Source of the DNA: Clarkia xantiana subsp. parviflora
Taxonomy: Eukaryota; Streptophyta; Magnoliopsida; Myrtales; Onagraceae
DNA length: 64,000 nt
NCBI GenBank assembly: GCA_036873135.1
Contig: JAPTYO010000018.1
Coordinates: forward strand, 8,857,503 to 8,921,502
Reading direction: 5' to 3'
Positions 21,319-32,637 of the stretch are shown piece after piece. The notes under the pieces were generated by a model that saw only the letters and a list, made by a program, of their open reading frames with translations, did not search any database and was not told the origin of the DNA. The position numbers and the translations under genes were made by a program. Position 1 is the stretch's first letter; every line of letters begins with the position of its first letter.

Positions 21319-22654
21319 TGTCAGACCTAAATCTAACCTAATGCGGATAAATTTTTGAAATCATGGAATTTTTTAAAGAGTCGCCATTAGCTAATTACGG
21401 CTAACTAGGAACCTAAATTACCTAGGTAAATAACGAATTAAATACCTAAGAATATTAATCGGTCTACGATCCAAGATTTGAGTTCAGAAGTTCTGTTACG
21501 AATTAAAAAATATATATATTTTTCTAATCACGCCCTTTCGGTACTTAATTAACCTATTTGCCAATTTTAAAATCTAAACATGCGTTGCGTCGAATCAATC
21601 TAACGTTGTAAAAAAAACTAAACTAATTTTTATGCGCAACTATTATTAACGACAAATCTAAGCATGAAAAACTATTAAACATCTAAAACTCCTAACTGGG
21701 TTAAAACCTGAACGAAACTAAACATGCTCAAAATCATGATACAATTTAATAATTACATGCATATACATCTATACAATAAAACTCGTCATCTAATTAGACC
21801 TACATCTAAACTATCTAATTAACACGGTTTAATAGTAAACATGAATAATAGGGAATAAATACAGAATAGTTAAGCAATTAAAAAAATAATATACAATAAT
21901 AATAATTATTAAAAAAAAACAGCAGGGACTCACCGTCGTCCTCTTAGATGGACCAAGCAGTGGCCGGTGGTATGGGTAGCAGGGATGGCGGTCCGACGAC
22001 AGAAAGCAAGCAAGACTCCGGCCAGACGTGGCTCAGGTACGGCGGGGAAGGGCGGCGCCGGCGCAGTGGGTAGAAACTCCGACACAGAAGGCTGCAGCGG
22101 ACCACAACAGGGGAAGGAGGTCCGGCGAATCGACTGGCCGGTACCGGAAATCAATGAGGAACGTCGGTCGGAACTGGCGAGACATATAACAGGCGGAGGT
22201 GCGGTGATTGAGCAGCTCCGGTGAGTGGCGGTGACAGCGAGTTCCAGCGCACAGGGGACGGCGGGAGTGAAGGATCAATTTTCAAGCTAAAAAATAAATA
22301 ATAATAATATTTTATTCTGGTTTCAATTTGCTGTGTGTTTTTACATTGACTAGGGACCCTTTTATAGCTAGCCTAGACCCTTATATTAGGAAAACAATAT
22401 ATTTGCTCTAATACACACAATAAATCCGAAAATTACACAATATATATTTATGAACATTGCCATAAATATTTATTATATATTTTCTAAATTTTACATAATA
22501 TTTAGTGCATATATATTATCATAATTTGAGCTAAACCTATTTTTAGCAACCATGTGACCTTCTATATCCAGATACTTCCTTTTTTATACGTGTTACACGT
22601 AACACTTTTAATGTGTTATATACGTGTCGCGCGTACCAAAATTAGGTGTTTGCA
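21319..22654 (-). mobile_element. 5' LTR of Gypsy C
   Basis: This 1336-bp LTR begins tgtcagacctaaatctaacc and ends aaaattaggtgtttgca on the plus strand. Solo LTR H has closely similar ends and the shared block attaattcgtaacagaact-type sequence, so C and H are related families. The GC-rich block near 21950-22260 stands out from the AT-rich surroundings. Outer flank ccata at 22655-22659 is the target duplication. Confidence 0.85.
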
Positions 22655-23715
22655 CCATATAAAGATACTTTTCAATCCTCTAGGGCCTAACTTGCTGTAA
22701 CTGCTGTCAGTTTGATGCGTGCATGCAGCGCAACCCCGAGATTGCAGTCTGGTAAGATCCAACTCTCTACCAAACCACAGCTCATATGGTGTCGTGTCCA
22801 CCGATTTTGAAAGGACAGGGTTTACTACATGCGTGGCAGTCATTAGTGCGTCACCCTTAATAGGAGATTTGCAACTTCGCCTGCGACATCATTGTTCTGA
22901 CCATGTCCAAGAGTGTACAATTACGTCGTTCAGCCGCACCATTCTACTGTGGTGTGTAAGGGATTGTAGTTTGATGTAAAATACCTCTTTCATCGCACAA
23001 CTTCTAAAACTCATTCGAGAGATACTATCCACCTATATCAGCGTGAAGGGATTTCACCTTTAGCTCCTGTTGATTCTCTACGAGGTTAAGAAAGCTTCTA
23101 AAGCAGTCAATAGTCTAGGATTTATGAGTCAACCCATAACGGGTGAAGTCGTCAATAAAGCTCACGAAGTAGCGTTTACCACCCCTAGCGGTGACATCCA
23201 TGGGTTCACAAACATCAGAATGAATTAACTGCAATGGATACTCGGCTTGTAGTGATTTACCAAATGGCTTGCGCGTTGACTTTCCGGCTAGACAATCTTC
23301 GCAAGTGGTCGTCACCACATGTGTCGCGCCCGGGAGTAATCCTCTCCGAGCGAGGGTCTGAACCCTGTCGTAGCCTATATGTCCCAACCTCACATGCCAT
23401 CCGGACGCATCAGTTTCTGCTTCCCTAGATGACAATGAATACATTTGATTCGAATTTTCATGTCTATTCAGATCCATAACGATGAGAAAATTCATGACCA
23501 TAAAAGGTAACGCCTTCATTTCTGCGAACAAGGAAATTCTCAAATGATAAAGCAAATCCATTATCCATAAGAGAAGTAACAGAAACAACATTCTTTCGAA
23601 TTCTAGGAGCAAAACAGACATTTTCAAGAAGTAAGGTTTTGCCATTGCGCATAAGCAATTTGCAGTTTCCTATTCCTTCGACATCAACTTGTGAGTTGTC
23701 GCCAATGTATATCCT
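22655..23715 (-). pseudogene. Copia D protease end, GAG-pre-integrase and integrase
   Basis: Minus-strand frames show RIYIGDNSQVDVEGIGNCKL (about 23715-23650), then after a frame change WHVRLGHIGYDRVQTLARRG and TTCEDCLAGKSTRKPFGK (GAG-pre-integrase zinc region, about 23400-23260). Next comes LQLIHSDVCEPM with FVSFIDDFTRYG, the integrase core start (about 23240-23125). Farther left TPYELWFG and KLGPRGLKSIFI (about 22790-22660) are the integrase end. Several frame changes disable it. The frame resumes beyond Gypsy C at 6008 with YSENSE. Confidence 0.82.
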
Positions 23716-24431
23716 TGTTGGATCACGCTGGAACTCCGGTATGATCTTTGACGGCGATCCTAGCTCCTTCGTTCCACGCAATCCTGCAAGAGGGGATAGA
23801 CTGGGCGGTGACCCAGAATCCCTCTCCGATGCTTAAATGAGTATCTCGTATGGACTAGCAAGCAGTAATCTCAAAGTGTATATCACAACGTAATTCATCT
23901 GAGATGACCTCTTGCCCTTTTATAGGCGAAGAGGTACCTCAGTTACCTGGTGAACCGTTGGGGGTGGTTAGCCCGTATCCCGCGTATCTCGGGTGTGATC
24001 CCGCCTATCTAGGCCATGATCTCGCTTATCTCGCCCACGCCCCACGTATCTCGGCCAAGCTCCGTGTATCTTAACCACGTTCCGCGTATCTCGGCCACGC
24101 CCCGCGTATCTTGGCCTTATCCCCTGATAATGAGTCCCGACTAACGTCGGGGACTCCAGAGTTATCTCATGGTGTCACCGCTCGGGGCCCCTCGTCATCG
24201 TGACAGGGCCTATTATTCTCAGGGATTCATCATCGAGGCCTACTCAGAGGCATCTCGTCGGGAGCGTTCAGCTCGCTTGTCAGGTCCGACTCTGTCGGGA
24301 CCTCTCATCCTCGGACCCCCTTCGTCGGGATCCTTAGCCTGGGCCATCTTGGCCTTCGTTTAGGGCCCACCGGGCCTATTTTCCGTTTCCTCACCGTTAA
24401 TAGGGCCTAACGGCTGTAGTCGAACCCATAA
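23716..24431 (-). mobile_element. 3' LTR of F
   Basis: It begins tgttggatcacgctggaact on the plus strand and ends cgaacccataa. It is homologous to the B LTR throughout, including the TATA region (cccttttataggcg near 23910, plus-strand view) and the repeated cgcgtatctcggcc units (about 23970-24120). Confidence 0.87.
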
Positions 24432-24445
24432 TTTGCCCCCAAGAC
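24432..24445 (-). other. Polypurine tract of F
   Basis: The plus-strand sequence tttgcccccaagac is the complement of gtcttgggggcaaa, the same tract as in B. It lies directly inside the 3' LTR. Confidence 0.78.
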
Positions 24446-24812
24446 ATGAGGGACTTTCAGATCGTCGTGTCTTTTAACTCCCGACCTCTCGACATCGAAA
24501 TCGGGGATCTTTCCCTTGGCATAGTCACTCAATACTAGTCTTCTCATTCACGCTTCCTCGATGCCTTGTGGATAACTGCCAGATCCGAGGGGACTCCCTG
24601 GTTCCCCAGTCATTAAATGCAGCAGATAGTGAAGCGACGTCTTCGGCATTCGTGCCTGGTTTTTCGCGCCTGTTTCTTCTGAAAAGTGCTTTTCAGGCCG
24701 TTTCATCATTACGCCCGTTGCCATTCTGCACGTTCCATCTCAACGGTCCAGATTAGAACGCTTCAACTTCGACGACTCAGATCGAAGTGTCCCTTCCACT
24801 CTCCTCTTCGCC

Positions 24813-24819
24813 TATAAAA
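24813..24819 (+). promoter_or_regulatory. TATA box and telo-box of the F antisense gene
   Basis: The sequence cctataaaaccctaaccg places a TATA box 164 bp upstream of the ATG at 24977, overlapping an aaaccctaa motif (a telo-box-like element known from plant promoters). B has the same arrangement. The conservation supports a real promoter. Confidence 0.6.
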
Positions 24820-24976
24820 CCCTAACCGTGGGTGTTGGATCACTTTTACCGTCTTCGAATTTTCAGAGCTCTCTACAGTTTTTGCGAATTCAAGCTCTTG
24901 CGATTCCGAAGACCTTAGTGCTTTTCCGATCATATTCCCGGCAACGCCTAGTTTATTCCTTCAACCTCCAATCGTC

Positions 24977-27655
24977 ATGTCTGGTAAGGATTTCTTCTTC
25001 GTTGCTTGCTCATCTTTTTCTTGTTTGCAGCTTTCAGAAAATCCCAATGTGCTTTCCTTGCCATTGCTACTTTTCAGACAGTGGATCTAGCTCTAAGGGA
25101 AGAAAGCCCTTCAACTTTGATTATGCTCTGAATGAAATCTCCAGCACCGTTTATGATGCAGCTCTCAGGGAGGGATGCATCACTTCTACTTGGGAACCTC
25201 GTTTCCCGTATCCCTGGCCTCGCCCCTCGGGTAACCTTGAGGTTACTCGTCCCCGAAGAGGGGAGGTATTTGTCTCTACGGGGCAAGTATCAGCGGGGAT
25301 TAGGTTCCCTTTCTGTGGCAGTCTGGTCGAGATGTGTCAGCATTATAAGACGCATCCGACCACCTTCTCTCCCCACGCCATATGTCTGTGGAACGCCTTC
25401 CAGGTCCTATGCTTCCGTCAGAAGTGGGTGTACAGCCTCAAGCTCTTCAGGACCTTCTACGGGATGAAGTGCAACGAGGCGGGGGTTTGCGCCTTCTACC
25501 CCCGGATGCCGAAGTGGAACAAGACGCAACTCGGGTTGTGTAATTGGACCACTGACACCTGAAAGGTGGTCAAGGGTCGGGGACTCCTGGTCGACACGGG
25601 GTCCGACAACAGCGGATGGAAAAGGAGCTACTTTTTCATTCAAAATTCTTCGATCCCATGGCCCCGATGGGAGGTGGAGGCAGACTCTCCTCCTGCCTTC
25701 CACACCTATACTGACGAAGATTTCCAAACTCTTCAACTCATCCAGCTCTACCGATGGGGGGAGTCCTACACTCCCCTCGACGCCAATTCTCTCGTGGAGC
25801 GGGACCTGGTGAACGCCGGGATCCGACTCCTCGATATAATCTCTGGGGGCATCTTTTCGACGGCCCCTCCAATGTGGTTCCTTGGGTACATCTCTGACTC
25901 TTTTTCTTTTACTGTTTGCAGCCAAGAAGGTATCCGTGCTGACCAATCTGTTCCTTAAGCAGGGGGAGACCGACGTTGTCCGCCCTTCGCGGAAGAGGAA
26001 GTCCACCAAGAAGGCTGCTGCTCCGTCGGGATCTCCTTCGGCGGAGCAGCCGAAGCGGAAGCGTGTGGAGGTGGACCAGCTCTTCGACGTCTAGAACGCT
26101 GAAGAAGGTAAAAAGCTCCGTCTCGCTATTAAATCGTACAGGAGGATGGTCCCGAAGGAGTTGATTCCTTCAACCATGGAGGCCCGCATTGCTGACGTCA
26201 AACGAGTCCTTCGAGGGGAAATTCCTCGTGTCTTGAAGGCGGGTTACTACAATTACCACGGGAAGGACCAATATGTCTCCCGACGTATTGTTTGGTGTAA
26301 GAATCCTGATGAACTCCCTGATTACATTTCTGAAGCCTCTCGTCCTCTAGGTGCAGGTCGCTCAGGAGCTCCATCGGGCGCTGAAGCTTCCGCGGGTGCA
26401 CCACCCTCAACAGGGACGCCTCCCTCAACTGGGGAGAAAACCCCGACCGGCGAACAATTTCGTCGGGTGGAAACCTTGGACTCCTCCGAGGAGACTGATG
26501 AGGGTGGCTCCCTTCGTCATCGTCGGAGGACGGGGCAGTCCCCCTTGAAACCAACCTCTCAGGGGGTGCCCCCCTCATCTTCTCCGCAGCAGCAACAGCC
26601 GTCGCCCATCCACGACTTCACTCCTTCCCCTGCCCGGGTCGAGCCGGAGGCGCGCCCCTCCACGAATCGTGCTGGCCCTCCTCCTCTCCCTCTCGACGGG
26701 AATTTCTATAGGGCCTTCGACCCCGCGCAGGTGGATGCTCCCTGGACCCCAATCCAAACACTGCAAGGGGTCCAGCTTCGACAAGGGGATGCCCATGAAG
26801 AACTGGCTCTGCATCTGCTGGCGGGCTCGATCCTGCCCACCATGCGGTATCCGATTTCCCTGAATCGGGAGGCGATGCATCGGGATGTTCGAGAGATGTC
26901 CCTGCGTCGGATAGAGGTAAAACTTCGCTTCTCCCTCTTTATTGGTAAGGCTGGTTGCTTGTTCATTAACACTTTTCTTTCTTCTATCGTAGGAGCTCGG
27001 GGACTTCAACCGTCTTTTTGGGTACCTCTTTGCCTATGATGAGTCCCGGGAGCGGGCGACCATTGCCAAGCTTAAGGAGGATCTTGCGGCCTCCAAATCT
27101 TCGCGGGGGAAACTTGCCAAGGAGCAGGCCATCCTCGACCGAAAGGTTCAGGACCTCCAAAAGCAGGTTGGCGACTTCGAGGGGCTCCTGAGGCAGGAGC
27201 GACAGGAGCGGCAGACTGCTGAGGACAAACTGGTCCTCGAGAAGAAGGCTCTGGAGGAGCAAGTCGCGGGGGTTCCCGCGCAGCTGGTCGCGGCCGAGAT
27301 CAAGGGCCGGGAGGATTATCGGAGGTCTGAAGACTTCCAGGCTGATGCTGTGAAGTTCTTCGGCGCGGAGGTGGAGAACACTTTCTTCAATGCGGTTGAG
27401 GAGCTCCACCTGGAGTATGGCGACGCCATCAACTTCGACAAGTCTCCTTCTCTCGCTTCCTTCGCGAAGAAATACTTTGCCCTTTCGGAGGAGAGTGATG
27501 GGGGGAGTACTCCCGCCATTGTCGAAGATGCAGCAGAGCTTCCAAGCGCTGATGCTCCGATAGTCGATCCTCCCGCGGCTGACCCTGTGGAGCCTTCTGC
27601 CGCCGACTTAGTGGACCCAACTCCTGTAGATGCCGCCGACAAGGACCAAGCCTAA
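24977..27655 (+). pseudogene. Antisense gene of F, homologous to that of B
   Basis: Exons by comparison with B: 24977-24983 (atgtctg), 25078-25885, about 25927-26916, and 26993-27655. The GT-AG introns at 24984-25077 and 26917-26992 are in the same positions as in B. Unlike B it has lesions: TGA at about 25560 where B has a Trp codon, a one-base deletion near 25847, and TAG at 26092-26094 where B has a Gln codon. The tail again has a coiled coil and ends ...DAADKDQA, identical to the B C terminus. Protein similarity to B is high, so the frame was under constraint before decay. Gene and pol of F are convergent. Confidence 0.78.
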
Positions 27656-27759
27656 CTGCTTATCTTTAAAATCCTTGTATCTTCCTTGCTTTTGTAATCG
27701 TCGGGCCCTTGAGCCCTTATCAATTATCAGACTTTCTTAGTCCCAATTTTTTTCGATGC

Positions 27760-28381
27760 ACTTCTTTGAGTGGCTTTACTATATTTTCTTAGGTCGATAC
27801 TTCGACACTTAAGATATTCTCGTACATCACTCAAGACGGTTTACTAACTTGCACCACTTAAGGCGAGTTACCATCATGCACCACTTAAGGCGACTTTTCA
27901 ATACTTAGAATAAATCCAAGAAACATGCATCACTTAGGACGACTTAATCTCGCGCATCACTTAAGACGTCTTTCCAATACTTAGAATAAATCTAAGAATC
28001 ATGCACCACTCAAGGCGACTTGGTATCGAGCACCACCTAAGGCGACTTTTCAGTACTTAGAATAAATCTAAGAATCGTGCACCACTTAAGGCGGCTTTTC
28101 TCGTGCACCACTCAAGGCGACTATGTATAGCGCACCACCTAAGGCGACTTTTCTCGTGCACCACTCAAGGCGACTTTAAAATACTTAGAGTAAATCTAAG
28201 AATAATTCTGATCGGAAGCAACCTCTTTATTTATTGATGGCACAAACTTGGCTTACATCGAATTAAACGATAAACAGCATACACCACTTAAGGCGATTTT
28301 ACATCGGGCACCACTTAAGGCGACTTTCGTCGAGCACCACTTAAGGCGACTTTCATCGGGCACCACTTAAGGCGACTTTCA
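27760..28381. repeat. Tandem-repeat array of F between antisense gene and pol
   Basis: Units around gcaccacttaaggcgactt are the reverse complement of the B array, with the spacer tacttagaataaatctaag recurring. The array fills the gap between the two convergent stop codons (27655 and 28382), as in B, but with a different order and number of units. Confidence 0.87.
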
Positions 28382-31300
28382 TCAAGCATAGTGTTTCTTC
28401 AAGTGTTCGCCACTAAAAGAATGCTTCAATACTTTGCCATCGAGGTCTTCCAATTTGTACGCATTTGGAGCTGGCATCCCCACGACCTTTAAGGTCCTTC
28501 CCATTTTGGTGACATTTTGTTGATTCGATCCAAAAGGGTAAACTCGTTGCGATGCCAAACCAGCTCCCCGACGAAGAATTGTCGGGACTTAACTCGCCGA
28601 TTGTAATACCTGGCCGTCGCCAAACGCATTCGAGCTTGGACTTCATCGGCTTCCCGCCTCTTCTCTTCGAGCAAGTCCAAGTCCAGCCGTCTCATCTCAT
28701 CATTCGTCAGAGGCTCGTAATATCTCATCCGATGGGACGCCACAGCTACCTCCACGGGGGCGACAGCCTCCGCGCCATAAACGAGGCCAAACGGAGTCTC
28801 CCCCGTTGATCGTTTGGGTGTCGTTCTAACAGCCCAAAGCACGTTTTCCAGTTCGTTCAGCCACTTTCCCTTCAAGGAATAGACCCTCTTCTTCAGGCCA
28901 TCCATCACGATTTTTTTGGCTGATTCCACCTGGCCATTAGTCTGAGCATGGCGCACGGAAGCTGTCCGATGCTCGATGTTCAACTCCTCCAGATACTCCC
29001 TCACCTGAGAGCCGTTAAACGGTGGACCATTGTCGCTGATCACCACCTTAGGAATCCCGTATCTGGCCACAATATGGGTCTGGAAGAACTTGACGATCTG
29101 GTTCCCCGTCGTTCTGGCCAACGCCTTTGCCTCTATCCATTTCGAAAAATAATCGATAGCTACAAGTAAATACTTACATTGACCTTGTGCTTGTGGAAGA
29201 GGTCCCACCAAGTCGATGCCCCATTGCGCGAAGGGCCAAGCGCTCTTGATGGATGTCAGATTGGCGGCCGGAGCCATGATGCTCGGGGCGTACCTCTGGC
29301 ACGCGTCACAGGATCGGACCAACGCCGTCTCTTCCTTGCTCATCGTAGGCCAATAATAGCCCAAGTTCAGCACTTTCCACATAATGGATCGGGCCCCTTC
29401 ATGACAAGCCGCGACCCCTTCATGCACCTCCTTCAGGATTCGATTTGTGTCGGGCTCTGCCACACACTTCAACTACGGAGTCAAGAACCAGCCCTTCTTG
29501 TATAGTTGATTGTCCATCATCACGTAATTAGCCGCGATCCGGCGTATTCTATCGGCTAATACTTTATCATCGGGGACTGTCCCCGTAGTCAGGTACGCGA
29601 CTATCGGGGTCATCCAAGTGGGCTCCTCCTCCGATCTTGCCTCAGTGGCACACACCTGTTTCGGGTCGGTGGTTGATAAGACCACCTTCTCCAAGAAGTG
29701 CACCTTTCGATTTTCTTCCAAGGGTGCCCCCAGGGCAAATTTGCTCAAGGCGTCTACCTCTACGTTTTCCTCCCTCGGGATTGCCTCGATGTCGAAGCTT
29801 TTAAAGCCCTCCTTCAAGGTTTGTACCTCGCGTAGATACTTCTTCATTATCGGGCTCCTCGCTTCGTATCGCCCTTGAACCTGGTTTACGATTAAATCTG
29901 CGTCACACTTCACTCTCAAGTGATCGACTCCAGTGCCTTTAGCAATTTTCAGGCCCGTGATAAGAGCCTCATACTCCGCTTCGTTGTTTGTGGCCTTGAA
30001 TGTTAAAGCAAAGGCGTATCGGAGCGGCTCACCTCCACCCGGTGGTATCAACAAAAACCTGCTCCTGATCCGTCCGAACTCGAGGAGCCATCTGTGTACA
30101 TTTCCCAGGTATTTTCCTCGTTTGGCTGTTCTGATTGCTCTGCCCTCTCTGGTTGTTCTTCAGTCGGGACCTCCATGGTTGCCCCCTCTACAGGGCCCGC
30201 TTCTTCTAGATCGGGGTCTGTAGATTCTGCTATGAAATCCGCCAATGCCTGGCCCTTAATGGCCGTTCTTAGAGCAAAGTGTATGCGAAACTCACTAAGC
30301 TCTACTGCCCACTTCACTAATCTTCCCGACGCATCCGGTCGGTTCAAAAAATGCTTCAAAGGCTGGTTCGTCAACACAGTAATCTCGTGTGCATGGAAAT
30401 AAGGCCTTAGCTTCTGAGCAGTAATAATCAACGCAAAGTGATACTTCTCAACGGCAAGATAATTCAATTCAGACTTGGCAAACGCCTTTCTTACATAATA
30501 GATGGGGACTTGATTACCCTCGACAACCTTAACTAACACAGAGCTAATGGCAAATTCAGAAACAGCCAAGTAAAGATAGAGCGGCTCGCCTGGAACCGGT
30601 TTTGCCAACGGCGGGAGGGTGCGAAGGTGCTGCTTGAGTGCTTGGAACGCTTCTTCACACTTGGCGGTCCACTCGAACTTCTTGTTGGCCCTCAGGACTT
30701 CAAAAAATGGCATTGATCGATCGCTGGCTTTGGACAGGAAGCGACTCATTGCAGCCAGTCGGCCATTCAACACTTGCACCTCCCGATGGTTTATCGGAGA
30801 CTGCATCTCCTCAATCGCCCTCAGCTTCTCGGGATTCACCTCAATTCCTCTCTGGCTCACCATAAAGCCCAAAAATTTCCCTGAGTGGACTCCGAAGGCG
30901 CATTTCGTCGGGTTTAAGCGAACCTGATGAAGCCTCATCCGCTCAAACGCCATGGCTAGGTTGTGCACATGATCCTTAGCTTGTCGGGACTTCGCCATGG
31001 TCTCCCCCAGCATATCTCCGAACAGCTTATTCACCATCCGCTGATAGGTTGCCCCAGCATTGATTAACCCGAAAGGCATGACATCGTAGTGATAGATGTC
31101 ACTGTCTACATAAAACGCTGTGTGAGTAGCGTCCTCCTTAGCCATCTTAATATGGTTGTAGCCCGAATACGCATCCATGAAGCTCAACAGCTCATGTCCC
31201 GATGTGGCATCCACCAACCGGTCGATTCTCGGGAGTGGGTAACCGTCCTTCGGGCAAGCCTTATTCAGGTCGCGGAAATCCACACACATCCGCCATTTCC

Positions 31301-32144
31301 CATTAGTCTTCTTCACCAGTACCGGATTAGCGACCCAAGTCTGGAATCGGAGCTCCTTAATAAACCCAGCGTCGAGCAACCTGCCCACCTCCTGCTGGAT
31401 CGCGATCTTCTTGTCTGTGCCCATCGGACGCCTTTTCTGCGTGATAGGTTTGATCGCGGGATCTATCTTTAGTTCGTGTACGATCACATCGGGGCTGATT
31501 CCTGGCATATCGCTTGGGGACCAGGCAAACAGCTCCTTGAACTTTTTCAGCAGGTCGATCAACTCTCGGGCTGTCTCTTCGGTCAAAGCAGACCCGATTT
31601 TCACCTTCCTCTTGGGTCCGTCGATCTCAACTTCTTTTAGATCATCTATGGGGGCGGGACGCCCACACTCCTCTCTAGGATTTGTATCTGTCTGGAGGAC
31701 AGTCATGGCCTCTCGCCTCCTCCTTCGGGTGGCGTTAACATAACATTTTCGAGAAGCCACCTGGTCGCCCTTGACCTCTCCAACTCCGTGGTCGGTCGGG
31801 AACTTCATTTTTTGGTGAACAGTCGAGGCAACTGCCATCAGAGGGTTGATGGTAGTTCTCCCGATGATTGCGTTGTAAGTTCCTGCGGAATCAACTACCA
31901 CAAACTCGACGTTCCTTCTTTCTGATTTCCACCCGCTGCCAAACTCCAGTGGTAAGGTGATCACCCCTAGCGGATAGGAGGTGGAGCCAGAGAAGCCGAC
32001 CATCGGGAAATTCACCTCCTTCAGGTCTTTCTTCGTTTTTCCAATAGCCTCCAGCGCGTCCATGAATAGAATATCGGAGGAGCTCCCTCCGTCGATCAGA
32101 ATTCGCTTCATCTCGTACCCGTCTACATCCAAGGTCACAACCAA
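28382..32144 (-). pseudogene. pol of F (protease to integrase), RT active site deleted
   Basis: The frame begins at the tRNA junction (32144) with VVTLDVDGYEMKRILIDGGS, the protease active site, with no gag and no ATG. It runs through RT, but GDMLGETM is followed directly by AKSRQ, whereas B has EAYVDDMLVKSRQ there. The change is an in-frame deletion of 24 bp at about 30998 that removes the catalytic YVDD. A frame change near 30050 precedes the second RNase H remainder. A TAG near 29472 replaces the Tyr codon of B (TPYLKC). Integrase zinc and D-D-E residues follow (28489-29472). It ends with the same LKKHxA tail as B. F could not have supplied its own RT after the deletion. Confidence 0.9.
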
Positions 32145-32217
32145 GCCGTCTTAGCTCAGCTGGTAGAGCGTGTGGCTTTTAACCACGTGGTCGTGGGTTC
32201 GATTCCCACAGACGGCG
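32145..32217 (+). tRNA. tRNA-Lys(TTT) sequence captured by element F
   Basis: All 73 positions fold canonically: acceptor gccgtct/agacggc, D arm gctc/gagc, anticodon stem tgtgg/ccacg (one T-G pair) with loop cttttaa, T arm gtggg/cccac, discriminator g. The A box (tagctcagctgg) and B box (ggttcgattcc) are perfect. CCA follows at 32218-32220, then one base and the LTR of F. Eukaryotic tRNA genes do not encode CCA, and no run of four T lies within about 350 bp downstream, so an ordinary gene is unlikely. The last 18 nt plus strand are the complement of the B primer site. I read it as a reverse-transcribed primer. An automatic tRNA finder would likely call it functional. Confidence 0.9.
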
Positions 32218-32220
32218 CCA
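32203..32220 (-). other. Primer-binding site of F
   Basis: On the minus strand it reads tggcgccgtctgtgggaa, identical to the B site and one base from the LTR. It is at the same time the 3' end of the captured tRNA. Confidence 0.88.
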
Positions 32221-32221
32221 A

Positions 32222-32637
32222 TGTTGGATCACGGTGGAACTCCGGTATGATCTTTGACGGCGATCCTAGCTCCTTCGTTCCACGCATTCCTGCAAGAGGG
32301 GATAGACCGGGCGGTGACCCAGAATCCCTCTCCGATGCATCACAACGTAACGTCGGGGACTCCAGAGTTATCTCATGGTGTCACCGCTCGGGGCCCCTCG
32401 TCATCGTGACAGGGCCTATTATTCTCAGGGATTCGTCATCGGGGCCTACTCAGAGGCATCTCGTCGGGAGCATTCAGCTCGCTTGTCAGGTCCGACTCTG
32501 TCGGGACCTCTCATCCTCGGACCCCCTTCGTCGGGATCCTTAGCCTGGGCCATCTTGGCCTTCGTTTAGGGCCCACCGGGCCTATTTTCCGTTTCCTCAC
32601 CGTTAATAGGGCCTAACGGCTGTAGTCGAACCCATCA
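32222..32637 (-). mobile_element. 5' LTR of F, internally deleted
   Basis: The outer parts match the 3' LTR (23716-24431). However, the segment between ctccgatgc and cgtcggggactcc keeps only tcacaacgtaa. Two deletions remove about 50 and 250 bp, including the TATA region. It is 416 bp against 716 bp for its partner. Confidence 0.85.

Larger units (their letters stand above)
6014..22654 (-). mobile_element. Ty3/Gypsy LTR retrotransposon C, inserted in Copia D
   Basis: The right LTR (21319-22654) is complete, followed inward by a tRNA primer site and a minus-strand gag. The left LTR (6014-6992) is truncated on its inner side. The duplication ccata flanks the outside ends. No protease, RT or integrase belongs to C, so pol has been lost, apparently together with part of the left LTR, around the place where Gypsy B now sits. 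The gag zinc-knuckle-like region and the long LTR recall Ogre-like members of the Tat clade, but that placement is tentative. Confidence 0.8.
23716..32637 (-). mobile_element. Ty3/Gypsy LTR retrotransposon F (sister of B), gag replaced by a tRNA copy
   Basis: F has the B layout in minus orientation: 5' LTR at right (32222-32637), primer site, pol, tandem repeats, antisense gene, purine tract, 3' LTR (23716-24431). Differences from B are striking. Everything between the primer site and the protease active-site region is missing and replaced by a full tRNA-Lys(TTT). RT lacks the YVDD box. The 5' LTR has two internal deletions. The outer flanks (atcct before 23716, gtact after 32637) match at only 3 of 5 bases, so no clear target duplication exists. 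F sits in the Copia D protease, between DSGATNHITKY and RIYIGDN. Confidence 0.9.

Noticed and set aside
32145..32217. An ordinary functional nuclear tRNA-Lys gene
   Set aside because: It encodes CCA, lacks a nearby T-run terminator, and its end coincides exactly with the primer site and LTR of F. Chance insertion of an LTR one base after a matching tRNA is far less likely than primer capture, although some Pol III activity cannot be excluded.
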